DNA of 64,000 bases from contig MEHQ01002486.1 in NCBI GenBank assembly GCA_008828725.1, positions 147,963 to 211,962 on the forward strand, read 5' to 3'. Made by a program: the position numbers and the translations under genes. Below are positions 47,011 through 58,700 of the stretch, in pieces. The notes beneath the pieces were generated by a model. That model made no database searches and was not told where the DNA came from. It worked only from the letters and a program-made list of their open reading frames with translations. The stretch comes from Saccharina japonica (taxonomy: Eukaryota; Sar; Phaeophyceae; Laminariales; Laminariaceae). Numbering within the stretch: the first letter of the stretch is position 1; every line of letters begins with the position of its first letter.

Positions 47011-50000
47011 ATGGAGGGAGATCGGAGAGGTGCGCCAGCGCAAAGGCGAATCCCCCATGCCATCCCAACCTTCGTTGGCCCCTTGGTGCGAAGCCGACAT
47101 ACGAAGCCGTGCCCAATTTACTTCGAGGTGTCATTTCTGGACAACAAACGACAGGTGATTTTGCGACGGACGGAGCTTCGCTGTGCGAAATGATCTCCAC
47201 TACGAGTACACATGGTTATGGTTTATAGCCCGTCGTCGGACAGATCAGATCACTGCTGTTCAGCTCACACAGATCATTTCACGAATCTGCATCAACTAAA
47301 TGTACTATTTTCCACAGGGCTGATCTACAGGGTATCTGACTGATCTGTACATGCTCTCACAGTAGGGATCCACAGGGTGCGATCATATTATCGCGAGTGT
47401 ACCCCGGGTTTGCAAGCACGTTGTGCACTCTGATCTCTGGTACGTACGATCTGTACACGTGCCAAAATGATCTGTAGTCTGTAGGATGCATTATCCATGT
47501 TGGTTTCGAAGGGAGAACCTACCGGTATACTATCAATTATCAATGGCCTCAGACAGCGCCGACTGAACAGGCTATGATATGATAGGTTAATGTTAGCATC
47601 CCTTCTACTACGAGTATAACCAACGAGCTATCTCCTGACACGCGCCGGTACATACCGGCGATACCAGAGTACGAGCCATGTACATATGTCCCGATCAACT
47701 GACCTGTACGATCTATCAATAGGCCAGGCAGATCCTGATCTGTTCGGCGTGCGTTATTTTAAACTCCAAACGACTCCCCCCGCTTAATTCCTGTCACCTG
47801 CAACTACTTTTGCGACACTGGTCTGTGTACTTGATCATCGTATAGACATACATAGCTTTATCTTCTTTGGTTCGGAAGCTTTCCTCGGCATATCTTGGCA
47901 CCTCACAGCCACTCTCAGCCTCTAATTGCCGAAGCAGAAGTTACTTGCCTTCCGGAGGTTCTTGGCTTTCTTTGTTTTCTCCTATTTTCGTTACTTGCTG
48001 CTTCCTGTTTCCTATGGTACCAGTTTTTACTTTGTCGGCGAGATCATGTTTCCCTTTTCTTCCGGTTTCGGGTTCCTGCGTGTACCCAGTGAGCACGACA
48101 GCGCGTGCGAGCCCGGCACTATCGCGGGTATGGGAGGGCGCTGGCCAGTAGAGGTGGGGTCAGAAGGAGCGCGGTCGCTTTTTCGTGGCTAGGCGTGGCG
48201 TCTCCATCGAGACACGAGGGGAGCATGAAGGTCCTTGCTGTTGCTGCTGCTGCAATGAATCCAGTATGTCCGACATTATAATGATCGTTTTGTCTGTAAT
48301 AAAAGAACATTTAAGCCAAGTTCAAGCGGTGCTTTATTTATCGAACAAACATTATTTTTACAGAGGCATCAGCAACCTCGAGCGGGCGAACGAGAGCCAC
48401 TGTGAGTACCGGGCTTCACGCGAGGTGGGCCACGGGGCTCACTGGGGCAGAGAGGCAGTAGAGCTCGACCCGGACCGAATCGATGGCGAGGTGATCGCGG
48501 GTGGGCGGGGAGCGTTTTGTTCGAGTACGAGTACGTAATGTACGTCTTTCTCAGTTTTGTGGATTTTTGTACCACTTGATTGACGCCCGTGCTGTGCTGT
48601 GCTTTCTCTTTCTTCATACTCTCTATATATATATAAAGATCGAAGGTACTACTACTACTGCTGTTGTTGTACTACCACACATAGCAGTCACGAAAAAGGC
48701 ATAATTCACACCCCTAGCAGGCAGCGCAGCGCCGTCCTGCGAGCCATGTTGCTGTGCTTTCTCTTCCTTTCGAACATACAGCTTTGTTGTCCTGGAGTAT
48801 GGAGATCTACTGTCGTATACTTTTGCAAGTCGCCTGTACGTTTGTTTGTTCTTTGTGTTTTTTGCTTTGTTTGTGGTGTACAACTGCTGTCGCCGTACAG
48901 GTATGATAGTTGCTTTGCCACATACATGCCGCATACCAGTACTCCTGCATCACAATACAGCAGTAGTAGACGGGTACTGTACGTTCAGTTGCGTACAGCA
49001 ATAAGTATTTCGTTGCATTGCACCATGAATCTCTTTGGCCTTTTCAAGTCGGTCTTTACACATAGTGGACTTCTTCTGCCCCTTTCCTTGCGCGAGCGTA
49101 GCGGGCGGCGTCAACCGCCCTCGGAGCGAAGCTTTGCTTTCTTTTAGCGATATTTTTTCGTGTTGTTCACCACTATCGTTTTTGTCCTGTATTTGCCGTC
49201 ATACATATGGAGCTCTTGGCATTATCAAGTCGCCAGTTGCAGCTACAATAATATATGCTCCTCTTTTACCCTTTTCACATTTGGTTCTATTATTCCTTCC
49301 GCGAGCGTAGCGGGCGGCGTTAGCCGCCCGCGCAGCGGAGCCCTTGTAATACATACCGGTATGATACTCTACTTACAGTGTTAAGACTGCGAACTACTAC
49401 TCGTACATACGTACTCTACGTAATGTTGAGTGTTGCCATGTTGACATCCTAGACTATATCTTCGACTCGTACACTCTCACACTCGTCCTCAACTCTTGTC
49501 GTGTGCATGCCACTCATGCCACTTGAACTAAACAGGCGGAGTCTCCGCGTAGGCTTGACGCCATCGTCTTCAGGAACTTCTACTGCTCGCACATCACCAT
49601 CAAGCGGCGCCGACCGCGCCAACTGCAGCTGGACGGGGCCAAGACCAAAAGTGGCGGAGTAACAATGGACGACGACCCTTGGGTGACGATCTTGAGGAAC
49701 AGGCCTTTGATGGAGGATCCCCATTACGAGGACGATGCGCAGTTCTGGCACGTGATTACAACGGAAGAATTCGACCAGGAGGAGCAGGACGCAGAGTCGA
49801 CTGAGCCCCTCAGGTGCCCACAGCACACTGTCGTCTGTTTATATGTGTTGCTGCAATCAACAGCTGTCCCCTCTTGTGGTGCAGATATTAATAGTAGTTT
49901 TACATACATCAGGTACCTGGTAGTTGTTGAGGCGTCGGGCGGGGGGCGGGGGGGGTCAGCTACATCCCCTCCCTGACGGGAAGGTTCAAACAGTAGTGAA

Positions 50001-50941
50001 ATAATTTGACGTGAGGTGTCGGATAAAAATTATCACTTGCACCTGCTGCTGCCATGATACTATGATTTTGTGATAATAATGTGCTCCCCTCCTGTGCTAA
50101 ATGTGTAGATCCTGGCGGTTCGGTCGAAACGTCGTGGGTAGACGATTCGGTTGAAACGTCGGGGGTAGACGACCCGGTTGAAATGCTCGGGGTGTATTAC
50201 AACAATTAACTTGTTTAGATGTCGCTGTGCTGCATGCACCTTTTCTTGGAGAAGTTTGGTGAGTGTTCGTAGTGTTCTTCCCTCTGCATATTTTGACAGC
50301 GGAACTCGAACTCCACGTCTCGGAGCAGCTAATAGCACGCAGATCGTCTCATGGTATATTATGGCATTCCTATGTTGGCCTGTCGACTGCCATGGTCCTA
50401 TCAGGTTTCCACCCTCTGCTACGGCTGCTCGACTCACACTTTAACTTCTAGTATGAGTGCTGACTGGAGTGATACGTGCTGCTCTTCAAGTGTGTTCAAC
50501 GAAAAGTCCTTAACGCACGAGGGTGCGACGTACGTAGCTCCCATATATAGTTCGAATCAAATCCACCCTCTCAACACCCATCATCATGATTCACACCCAC
50601 CCGTCCTCTCAACGCCCACCACATTGCTCAAAACCCCCCTTTCCCCATTGCTCTGTTGGTGAACACGTTCATTTGTTCCTGGCAGGATATACGTGTACCA
50701 GCCTTCTCCGCTATGGAAAACGTTTGGGTTGCAGCACGTCAAGTGCGTCGGCTGGTCAGCGCCGGTGGTCGCTTCTAATGGCGAAGAGCACGATGACGAC
50801 AGTAGCAGTAGTAGTATGAATCGCTGTGCCCGCGACGGCGGAGGCGGAGAGACGGCCGCAAACCTCGGGGAGCTGTGCAGGGGCATCAGCGAACAAGTCC
50901 AGATATTTGGTGACGGGCGGAGGGTGCGGCGATTGTCGTGA
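47011..50941 (+). CDS. NICN1: Nicolin-1-like protein, 3 exons
   Basis: Exons 47011-47154, 49536-49813 and 50686-50941 rejoin in phase to 225 residues (human NICN1: 213). Exon 2 holds the most diagnostic stretch, IVFRNFYCSHITIKRRR followed by WVTILRNRPLMEDPHYEDD, matching the ITFKNYYT...WVTCLRDYCLMPDPHSEE region of NICN1; exon 3 opens with YQPSPLW as in the human LRQPSPLW. In mammals Nicolin-1 is a subunit of the tubulin polyglutamylase complex, so a role in modifying axonemal or cytoplasmic tubulin is likely. Exon 1 (FEVSFLDNKRQ) is less certain because the N-terminus is poorly conserved; the ATG at 47011 gives 48 residues before the junction. Intron 1 contains a GATC-rich block and two GC hairpins. 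Confidence 0.8.
47230..47480. repeat. GATC-rich repeat, NICN1 intron 1
   Basis: Starts ~30 bp after the exon 1 region with CAGATCAGATCACTG and continues with CAGATCATTTCACG, TGATCTACAGGG and TGATCTGTAC words; same style as the blocks in the GPAT introns. Confidence 0.45.
49092..49132. repeat. GC-rich hairpin, copy 1
   Basis: GCGAGCGTAGCGGGCGGC, a short loop, then ACCGCCCTCGGAGCGAAGC: stem-loop in an A/T-richer intron of NICN1. A near-identical unit lies at 49301-49342. Confidence 0.7.
49301..49342. repeat. GC-rich hairpin, copy 2
   Basis: GCGAGCGTAGCGGGCGGC, GTTA loop region, GCCGCCCGCGCAGCGGAGC. The central GCGGGCGGC/GCCGCCCGC stem is perfect (9 bp). Same unit as 209 bp upstream. Confidence 0.75.
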
Positions 50942-52732
50942 ATAAAAATCGACAATCATGATAACCCGGTACTGTACAAGGTTCAAGATTTTTCGATGGA
51001 GGAAAGTACCGGCTACCGTACACGGGAGACAGCAGTACTAATACAACAGTCATCTACTCGTACTACTGAAGTAACTCCATCAGGATTATACCCCACTCAT
51101 GAATTCCCTATACCGTAAAAAAGTGACCATTAGGAACACTTCGGGCAGGAATTGGGTGCGTCTGCGTAGTATTGTATGAGGTGCACGCCTACGCTGGGCA
51201 CTGACTGTGTACACGTAGTCCTATGGAAAACATCTTGACTTGCTTGAGTACATCGATGCGCCGCATCACAGCAATCCCCGGTAGATTTTGATTGCTGCTC
51301 ATCAAGATCCGTGACGGAACACAGCAATTCGCGTTATTTTTTTATGAAACGGAAGTTGGTAGATACCAGGTATGTTTCGTAGTTGGGCATCACCCATCAT
51401 CAAACAAGGGGTACAAACAAACGTGGGTCGAATCACACAGCCCGCTTGATACCACTTTACCTCCATCGGCTTATTATATTTCCCACCCCGCTTCCATAAA
51501 ACTGAAGCAAACACCACCCACAAATTCGTCTGCACGCATCTTTCTTTTTCTCATGGTCTCAAATAATAAATTATGGGTGTGCGGATATGTCAGCCAACGA
51601 CCTATAGTCGACAGACTGAAATACGGCCTGTTAGTAGTATCATTACTTAGTAGATCCAACCCCACAATACGCGGGTCTCACGACACGCCTGTTGATGCCA
51701 AACTCGCTGAACCGGCACCAACCGCACCGCACCAACGACGTCAAACAGAAAAAAAAAAACGGACAGCAGAATATGCTCGTCTATTTACCCGACTGACATG
51801 GCTGAAGTGGGCAACCCATGCAATGTCTGCACACAGCAATAAAACCTTAAATAGTATAAACACTCAAGCGCGGCAGGACAGCAGTGATTTCGCCGGATAT
51901 CATGCAAACCCAAAGAGCAGCCCGGCCAAATTCGCTTTGCAGCCAAGAGCATGACCCCCTAGGCAGGCAACGACGGCTACACCCATGCTACGGTAGGATG
52001 GGCGGGTACGTTGGTATCCAGTTTTCTCAGGCTACTCACACGAGTGTATCTAAATCTAAGCCAAAAATCGATTTAGATGCACAATATTGCATGCGCAACC
52101 CGAAATCGTCCCGTTGGCTATTAATAGGCGTGCTTAGCACAAATAGCCTTGGAAGATACAAGTGGGGATTTCAAGACAACACTGGGTAAAACCTCCTTTG
52201 AGGAGTGGCGTCAGTTGTCAGTTATAGACAACAATCGCACATCGGGCAGATCATCCATTCCTACTTCACGATCTAGCTCTTTCACGGTAGATAGCTTCCT
52301 GATCTGTATCATTTAGCTTACGTTGCCGGGCGGGAAGCGTACAATCCGCATGATCTAGCGCATATTTCCTGGGGTGGATCTGAACTTACACAGATCTTGC
52401 GCAGCATCTCCAAACGGCAGGTCAGGATCTAGATCATGTATTAAATAGATGATCTAGACAGTGATATGTCCTATGTATCAAACCTTTGGGCCCAAAAGTA
52501 TCCCCTCTCCCCTCTATCGTACGAGTAGCATGGCTCGGCTGTTCGCTTTCGAGCTTACAAGAAATCCAACCAGCACAACGCACTCAAGCGCACTCAAGCA
52601 CATATACCTACCGAAAAACTCGGCCGTTACACGCGAGGCCGCCACCACTGCTGTGCACGAGGGCGGTGTAAGAGAACAACCAGCACAAAGCACACACACG
52701 CACGCACATACATCTACCGGAAAACCCGACCG
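50942..52732. other. Intergenic DNA between convergent NICN1 and JMJD6
   Basis: About 1.8 kb. A 220-codon plus frame at 51292-51954 has no recognisable domain and a composition like translated non-coding DNA, so I do not call it. A GATC-rich block covers 52236-52470. One CTATTAATAG is at 52118-52127. Confidence 0.4.
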
Positions 52733-55700
52733 TTACGCGAGGCGGCCACCACTGCGCGAGGGCGGCGTAAGAGAATCTTCCGCGGTAACATCGCTGCCGT
52801 ACTTGCGTCCCCTCTTCGGGGAAGAACCCCCGCTCCCCGAATCGCCCCCGCCTCCCTCGACCCCACTGTCGCTCCTACTCAAACTCTTCTTCTTGCTGTG
52901 CTTCTTTTTTCGCTTGCCGTTGATCCCGCTGCCATCGCTATCTCGGTCGCCGTCGGCCCGCCGCCTCCTCCCCCCGGTGTCCATGACGAAACCGTCCTCG
53001 GCGTTCAAACGGCGGGCTGTCTCCGCGAGTTCGGGGTACCTCTTCTCCAGTTCTCGAAGCCACTTTACGGACATCTTTTTTCGGCCCGTTCGCGTCTTTC
53101 GCCACACCTGCTTGCCAAAGTGCGATGAAAGGATTAGCAATGAATGGCAAGGTGTGAACGGTGATAACAGACTGGTTTGTGAATTGGCACCACCAACATG
53201 TGGACTGGCAAACGCGATGAAGGTATTCAAGCAGCGAATTTGTGGATTGAGAAAGTCGAGAGAAAAACGCACCGGTTCCGCGAGAGCCAAACACTCGGCG
53301 ATGTCAATTGAGGACGCATTTTTGCAACATAGGAAAACTGAACAATGGGGGTACGCACACATGGTACCCAGATCATACGCCGACCCAATCCCACTAGGAC
53401 CTGAGTCCGCCAAAACGACCATGAATGCTCGTAGAGAGGCAGATTACAGCTGCACGGGAAAACGGTACCAGCCGCCGTGTACACAGCACACAGGCAGAAA
53501 TTCGGAAAAAAATATAACTTCCGCTAGTACAAAGCATGTCACCGCTGATGACAATAAATAACGTATGTACGCAAGGTAAATCACAAGCAAAACCACGAGG
53601 TCAACGCTCGCCCGTTTTTTTTGTTCATGCCACTCGCTCACCTTCTCAAATTAGGTCGGCTGCAAAAGTTAAAAGTTGCGTCATGTTTTGAAATGCTTCT
53701 AGTATTCGAGGTGTTCTAATAATTGAAAAAAATGCCCTACGTACAACGTACGTAGTCTAATGGTGTATATTGAATATCTTGGTTTGGTGTTGAGTGAACG
53801 TCTTGGGGGGAAAAAAGGCGCGGGCAATCGTGCAAGGTTTCATACGAGGAAAGCCACCTACAATGGGAAAACCGGGGCTAAATTTTGTTAATTTGCCGTG
53901 CTTACGTTCTCAGTTTTTTCTTCGGCTGCAAAACAAACGTGATGGGTTTATTCAAGTCACGCACACGCGTGCCAGCTTTCTCATACGTGCGTAGTTATTT
54001 CGTTTGCAAAAATGTTTGCGTGGTGGCTTTTGTTCACGCTCATGTGCATGTTCATCACACATGGGCTCACTTTCTCGAAGTTGTGTCGGCTGCAAAAGTT
54101 TTGCGTGATGGCGACGGTGTCGTCCAGGTTGAGCACTGCGTGGTGCCACCCTCCCGGCACGAAGACCGTGTCGCCGGGATGCTGCACGAACTCGTAGATC
54201 TTGATAGAGTCCCCGTACTTGCGTCGTATCCGGGGAAGCAGGTCCACGAAGTAATTGATCTGTCCGTTACGCCCGATTCAATTGCGATTGAAGATATCAA
54301 GATACATCCATCTGTCGCTATATAGGAACTCGCGCAGTAGGATATTGGTAACTGCTGTCAACTTGTGTGCGTTGGCGATCGATTTTTATATCTTCAAAAA
54401 CCATGTAATGAATTCGGTCGAAAAGCCCTTTACCATCAAACGATACTCGTAGCTGCTTCAGGCATTTCGAAAGGGGGGAACAGTTTTTTGGCGCCGTCTA
54501 AATAAGAATATCTCGTTTGCTCGCAAGTATTACGGCACAACGTGCAGCATGAGCTTCACCTATGATCGCTCATAAACATCCCAGGAAGAAGAAACCCAAG
54601 GGAACCAGAAAAGGAAACCTGTGAACGTAATATATACCAGGTATAAATCAATTCCATTCTTAGTGGAGGCGCCATATACTACCTGGTATATAGGTTGTCG
54701 AAAAGTCACGGGAATTCATACTACAAAAATAAAAATAAAACTCAGTCGTGAGATCGTTAGAACATAGTGGAAACTCATATTTTTCAGCTGCGTGTGTATA
54801 CTTCGATCGCGCGTACCACTCACTAAATGTGTACGAGTACGGGTTTTACATATTAAGGTGGCCTCCCTTAACTCCTGAAATTTATCCTCACATTGGGAGC
54901 GCCCACGAATACACACCGTAAATAAAACTCCGGTGAACCGAAACCTTGACGCTAAAGGAAAGGTAAACAAAGCGTAACAGCAGCAACAGTTACAAGCAGA
55001 AGTAAAACTGCCCCACACGCGCCTTGCTGTTAGGCCATCAGATACTGGGTACGTATTCCTACAAATGCAAAAATGAAATAAAATGTTCGGGCAGAGAATA
55101 AATTGCTGTGACAGGGTTCGGTTCGCACATTCACATCTACTTGTAGTTTAGCGTTTCTGCCCCCACTCTGGCACCAACAGGCCTTCTGTTTGCAGCAACC
55201 ATGGCCGGCCGCGCGTGCATCTGCTCTCACCGGCTCGTCGTCCTCGCCCTGCCTGATCATCTCCTTTCCCCTGGCCACGCTCTTGTCCACGTGCGGCGGA
55301 AACAGCACCCACAGTTTCCGACCACTCACCACGGTGTTCCACGCGCTTGTACCGAGCGGGTCTATGTGCACGGACGTCCCAGATCGCTTGGGACCGACTA
55401 AGAACCACCTTTAGTCGGCAAGGGCAGGACGCAAGGCGAAGGGAAACGAAGGTAAAGTAAGACGAAACACACGTGTATGGTGTGGCAGCTTGAACCATGA
55501 GTTGTAGCGTGAATATTTGACGAGGCAGAGCTGAAGCAGCAAGAGCTACAATGCAGTACCGACGGTACCTGACACCAACAGACACAGGGTGAAAGCCAAA
55601 AGCGCGAGACACACTACTGTGGGTGACACACTGGCTCCAACGGAGCCGACCGACGAGCGGCTGCGAATAGCGAGCATGCCATCCCCGCCAATCCTGTGCT

Positions 55701-58700
55701 GCAACACCATCACACCATCCAACGAATAAAAGAGCTATCATTCACTAAGCTGTACCTGGTAGGGCCTACAAACGCTTGCCGTTAGCATGTGCCTGGTATA
55801 CCACGACAGTAGTGGGACAAGAGCAGTTATCGAACTCAAGGATGCTATGACGTAGGGGACCGGGGTTTGCCCCCTGGACTGACCACCCCATACAAAAACC
55901 AGTATAATAAGACCGAAAGAGGCCTTGACGAGCCCATGAAGATAGGCTTCCTGGCATCGTTGACCGTAATGGACAACAACAAAAAAAGAATCAACCCATT
56001 AACGCCTCGGCTTTTACGGCTGAGAGTTGGCTTACTACCAGGTATTAATAATGAGTTATGATTTGGGTGGTGAAGCAATCCACCCAAGGCTCGTCTTATT
56101 ATCGAAGCAAGTTCTGTAGATTTTTTCGACATTTTTTTTGTCTTGATTTCAAAAATGAAAAAATTGGGTATGTAAGCAAAGCTTGCTTCGATTAAGCACA
56201 TGGCCCTAACTGAATTGCAAGCCGAGCCACAAAGGCGCTGTTTATCGTCAGATACAGCAATGCATAACTCCGTAAAATTCCGCACGCGGCTACTAACTAC
56301 GTAAGACACCTAGCCAACCAATACCAACTAGTAACTAGTCGGCAACTAGTAGTCGGCCAACTCTCAGCTCTATTGGTTTCGTTCCTCGGCGTGGGTCACC
56401 TGTAGGGGGGTCGGCGCCTCTCGCCCACCAATGAAAACAGGTCATCGGGGAAGTAGCTGGGTACGTGAAAGTCCTCGAGGAGTCCTTTAGCCACCTCGTG
56501 GTCGTCGAAGTGGCTGTCGAACACGTAGAGCGGGCTGTCGTCTGTCTGGTGCTCCAAGTAGCGCAGGAAGTACTTCACCTTCACCTTCAACGGAGAACGG
56601 AAACGTAAGTGTGAACGGAAAAATAGTTGCAGGCGGCACGTTCGAGGGTGAACGGAAAATAAAATGTGAACGGAAAAACAGTTACAGGCGGTACCTTCAA
56701 GGGTGAACGGAAAAGTAAGTGTGAAAAGAAAAATAAGGGTGAGTGGAGAAATAAGGGTGAACGGAAAAGTAAAGGTGAACGAACAAGTAGTTACAGGCGG
56801 TGCCTTCGAGGGGTACGTAACATAATGCTAATGTTTGCGCCGAGCCTTCCTGCATCGCACGCTCTGTGTGCATCACGCACTATATACGGATGCGGACACT
56901 TGGAATCAATTGTATACCTCAAGCAGGGCCAGACGCGGTCAAGATCCTACGTTGTCTTTGGGGTCAGTAGTGGGTCAGCCTTGATTAGCAGGTTCAAACT
57001 CTTGACGCAAGGCCCGCAAGTAACGCTGCTGCTGCTGTTGTTCGTAGTTGGACGTTTATCCACGCTGTCGTTGGTGAGCAGACGCAGTACCTAGACGTCC
57101 ACGCGTGCCCTCCACCGGCTTGCAGTATGTACTGTACGAAAGCGAAAGCGAAAGAGAAGAGCTGTATACCGGGTACTGTAAAGTCTGATAGTCTCCACTT
57201 ATAACCTGGGCATCGGTTGCTACCGTTCCGTTTTGTTTTGCGGCTCACCTTGACCGAGTAGCCATCGTCATCTTCTCCGCACTTGAGCTTGCAATCCTTG
57301 AACCTGAAACGAGTAAAGGGTATCAGGTAACGTTTTTGACCCAGGTTACCGACGTAAACATGCCGCGTGCTTAGCTGCAAAACGCAAAAAACAGGTGCGT
57401 TTGGAGAACATGGGTCGGCCTCTTGAGAACACCATGTAATCTACAAGCCGATGAGCGAGTGGTCACCGACAGCGACTCAATTCGAATATGGTGCTAGCTC
57501 GCTGTATGTTTGATATTCGGCGGGGTTTGGGCTCCACTAGGCACCGAATTCTCGACAAGTACTGTACCCCAACACCCCATGTATGCCCCATACGAGTGGT
57601 ACTCCATAGCTCTGGCTCGTTAGTATTGAGCTGGAAGATAAGGGTAAGCAGGAGCGCTGGTTCACTACACGTGCATACATATAGACGATGTACCTGGCAC
57701 AGAGTACTGGTAATACCGTACCGGTATAGATTAATGTACTTGTATGCCAATACATGATATAGACCTATGCGGTACAATTTACCTGCACTACATTTCTGAA
57801 CCTCAAGAGAATCAATGGTGTGCATGGTTGTACAATAACTCAATCAATATACGTTGGGCCCCTCTTGTGGTTACTATACGTAAGCTCTTTGCTCTTTGGC
57901 CTTTGGTGCGCCAGGGGGAAAACATGTCCAAAACAAATAACGTTCACAGCATCGGCCGCAGCAAGGAACCTATGCTAATGTAGGCTATGCTAGGCTGCAG
58001 CACTGGGGTAGGGGATAGGGGATGTTTGTGTCCGAACTTTAATGTAAGGAGCTGTACCGTATATACTCGTACGACAAGCGTGCAGCATGGCGATATACAC
58101 TCGCACTGCTGCGCGCTCACACTGTTTTGCTGCTATCACACTAACTCATCGCCACAATGCCGACCATGGTCACAGACAGGACAGGCTCCAATAACCCATT
58201 CCTCGACGAGGGTGTCGTCTACCTGTCCGATCTCTGCTGTACGGTGTTTGATTAAAATCTCAGGGCGTTTACGTGGCTAAAATAGCAAGTTCGTTTTTGC
58301 TATTTTGTGTGTGTGTCGATAGGAAGTGTTCGTGCAATTTTGCCAAGGCTAAGACTTTCCATTTTTTAGTTGCCAAGCAAGTTTTTAGCTTGTATCTGGT
58401 TGTGTCGCTAAAACCGGCTCTTACCCATCGTGCAGCTAATACCCCCACCGATATCACCCCCGACGAGAAACCACCTCCAGGCGGTAAATAAAAATAAAAA
58501 AAACGAAAAAACTCAAGTCCAGTACATCGGGGGTACGTTAGATACCACCCGACCACAGAAAGCCAAGCCGGGTGATGAAAAAAAAAAAGCAAAACGCGAG
58601 ATAACTACGACGTATATACGTACTAGTACAGGACACATAATAAGAAACAGGCTAATAAGAAATCCAGGCTGATATTGAGAATGAAATAAGAAATTCGGGA

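Noticed and set aside
51292..51954. 220-residue plus-strand frame between NICN1 and JMJD6
   Set aside because: No motif or family resemblance, no splice context, and a composition like translated intergenic DNA.
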